A program made the translations under genes and the position numbers. A stretch of 14,898 nt of DNA from Oscillospiraceae bacterium (lineage in GTDB: Bacteria; Bacillota_A; Clostridia; Saccharofermentanales; Saccharofermentanaceae). This document shows positions 14,833 to 14,898 of this stretch, one piece after another. The stretch covers positions 1 through 14,898 of the forward strand of contig CADAXO010000078.1 of NCBI GenBank assembly GCA_902791885.1. The letters are read 5' to 3'. Within the stretch, counting starts at the first letter, position 1. Each line of letters starts with the position of its first letter. A model generated the notes under the pieces. It worked only from the letters and a program-made list of their open reading frames with translations. It was not told where the DNA came from and ran no database searches.

Positions 14833-14898
14833 TAATACTTCCTGCAGTAGACCTCCTCGGAGGCAAGTGCGTAAGACTTCTTAAGGGAGACTATAACA
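14829..14898 (+). CDS. hisA: HisA isomerase, 5' fragment (cut by window end)
   Basis: Starting at GTG 14829, the 23 visible codons read MIILPAVDLLGGKCVRLLKGDY and so on, matching the N-terminal strand of the TIM-barrel enzyme HisA, which opens the phosphoribosyl ring of ProFAR to give PRFAR. The catalytic Asp is expected in PAVDL (D8). The start overlaps the hisH stop as GTGA, and AAGGAGGA (14814-14821) is a good binding site. hisF and hisI or hisIE would be expected further right. Confidence 0.9.
   Translation, partial: MIILPAVDLLGGKCVRLLKGDYN

Noticed and set aside
1..14898. CRISPR arrays, insertion sequences, prophage or tRNA genes
   Set aside because: No regularly spaced repeats, transposase or integrase frames, phage genes or cloverleaf sequences were found; genes are packed with gaps below 220 bases.

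Overview
The window looks like a chromosomal segment of a Firmicute, most likely an anaerobic Clostridia-type bacterium. The evidence is a short-form HisG paired with HisZ, a two-component pair followed by a WalJ/YycJ-like hydrolase and RlmH, clear Shine-Dalgarno sites, TTG and GTG starts, sigma-A-type promoters and moderate GC by eye. I cannot place it to genus. All genes read on the + strand, and the gene-free stretches are all shorter than 300 bases.

Region 1 (1-125) is the 3' end of an rRNA operon: the last part of a 5S rRNA followed by a strong intrinsic terminator.

Region 2 (about 147-8546) reads as one tight operon of seven genes behind a good promoter: an OmpR-family response regulator, a membrane histidine kinase with a long C-terminal extension, MurA, a WalJ/YycJ-type metallo-beta-lactamase-fold protein, RlmH, an HscC-like Hsp70, and a J-like protein with a degenerate HPD motif and a C-terminal membrane anchor. 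Gaps are 1-9 bases, and three junctions have the form TGA-T-ATG. The order regulator-kinase-WalJ-RlmH recalls the WalRK (YycFG) cluster of Firmicutes. Here the YycH/YycI regulators are absent, murA is inserted, and a chaperone pair is added. The theme is probably envelope homeostasis; this is inference.

Region 3 (8559 to the end) is a histidine biosynthesis operon behind a perfect-consensus TTGACA-N17-TATAAT promoter with an operator-like repeat at the start of transcription and no room for a T-box. The order is hisZ-hisG-hisD-hisC-hisB-purC-hisH-hisA (hisA cut by the window edge). purC sits inside the his operon, a sensible place because the HisH/HisF step releases AICAR, the purine intermediate that PurC helps make.

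The strangest result lies in the last 2 kb. Three consecutive genes each appear to lack an internal piece at a conserved site: hisB lacks about 37 codons of its catalytic core in frame, purC lacks roughly 20 bases and is frameshifted, and hisH lacks about 10-13 codons including the family's HMGWN motif. The remaining sequence of each is very well conserved. This points either to very recent decay of the pathway or to an assembly or sequence artefact, and read-level evidence should settle it. I found no CRISPR array, insertion sequence, prophage or tRNA gene.
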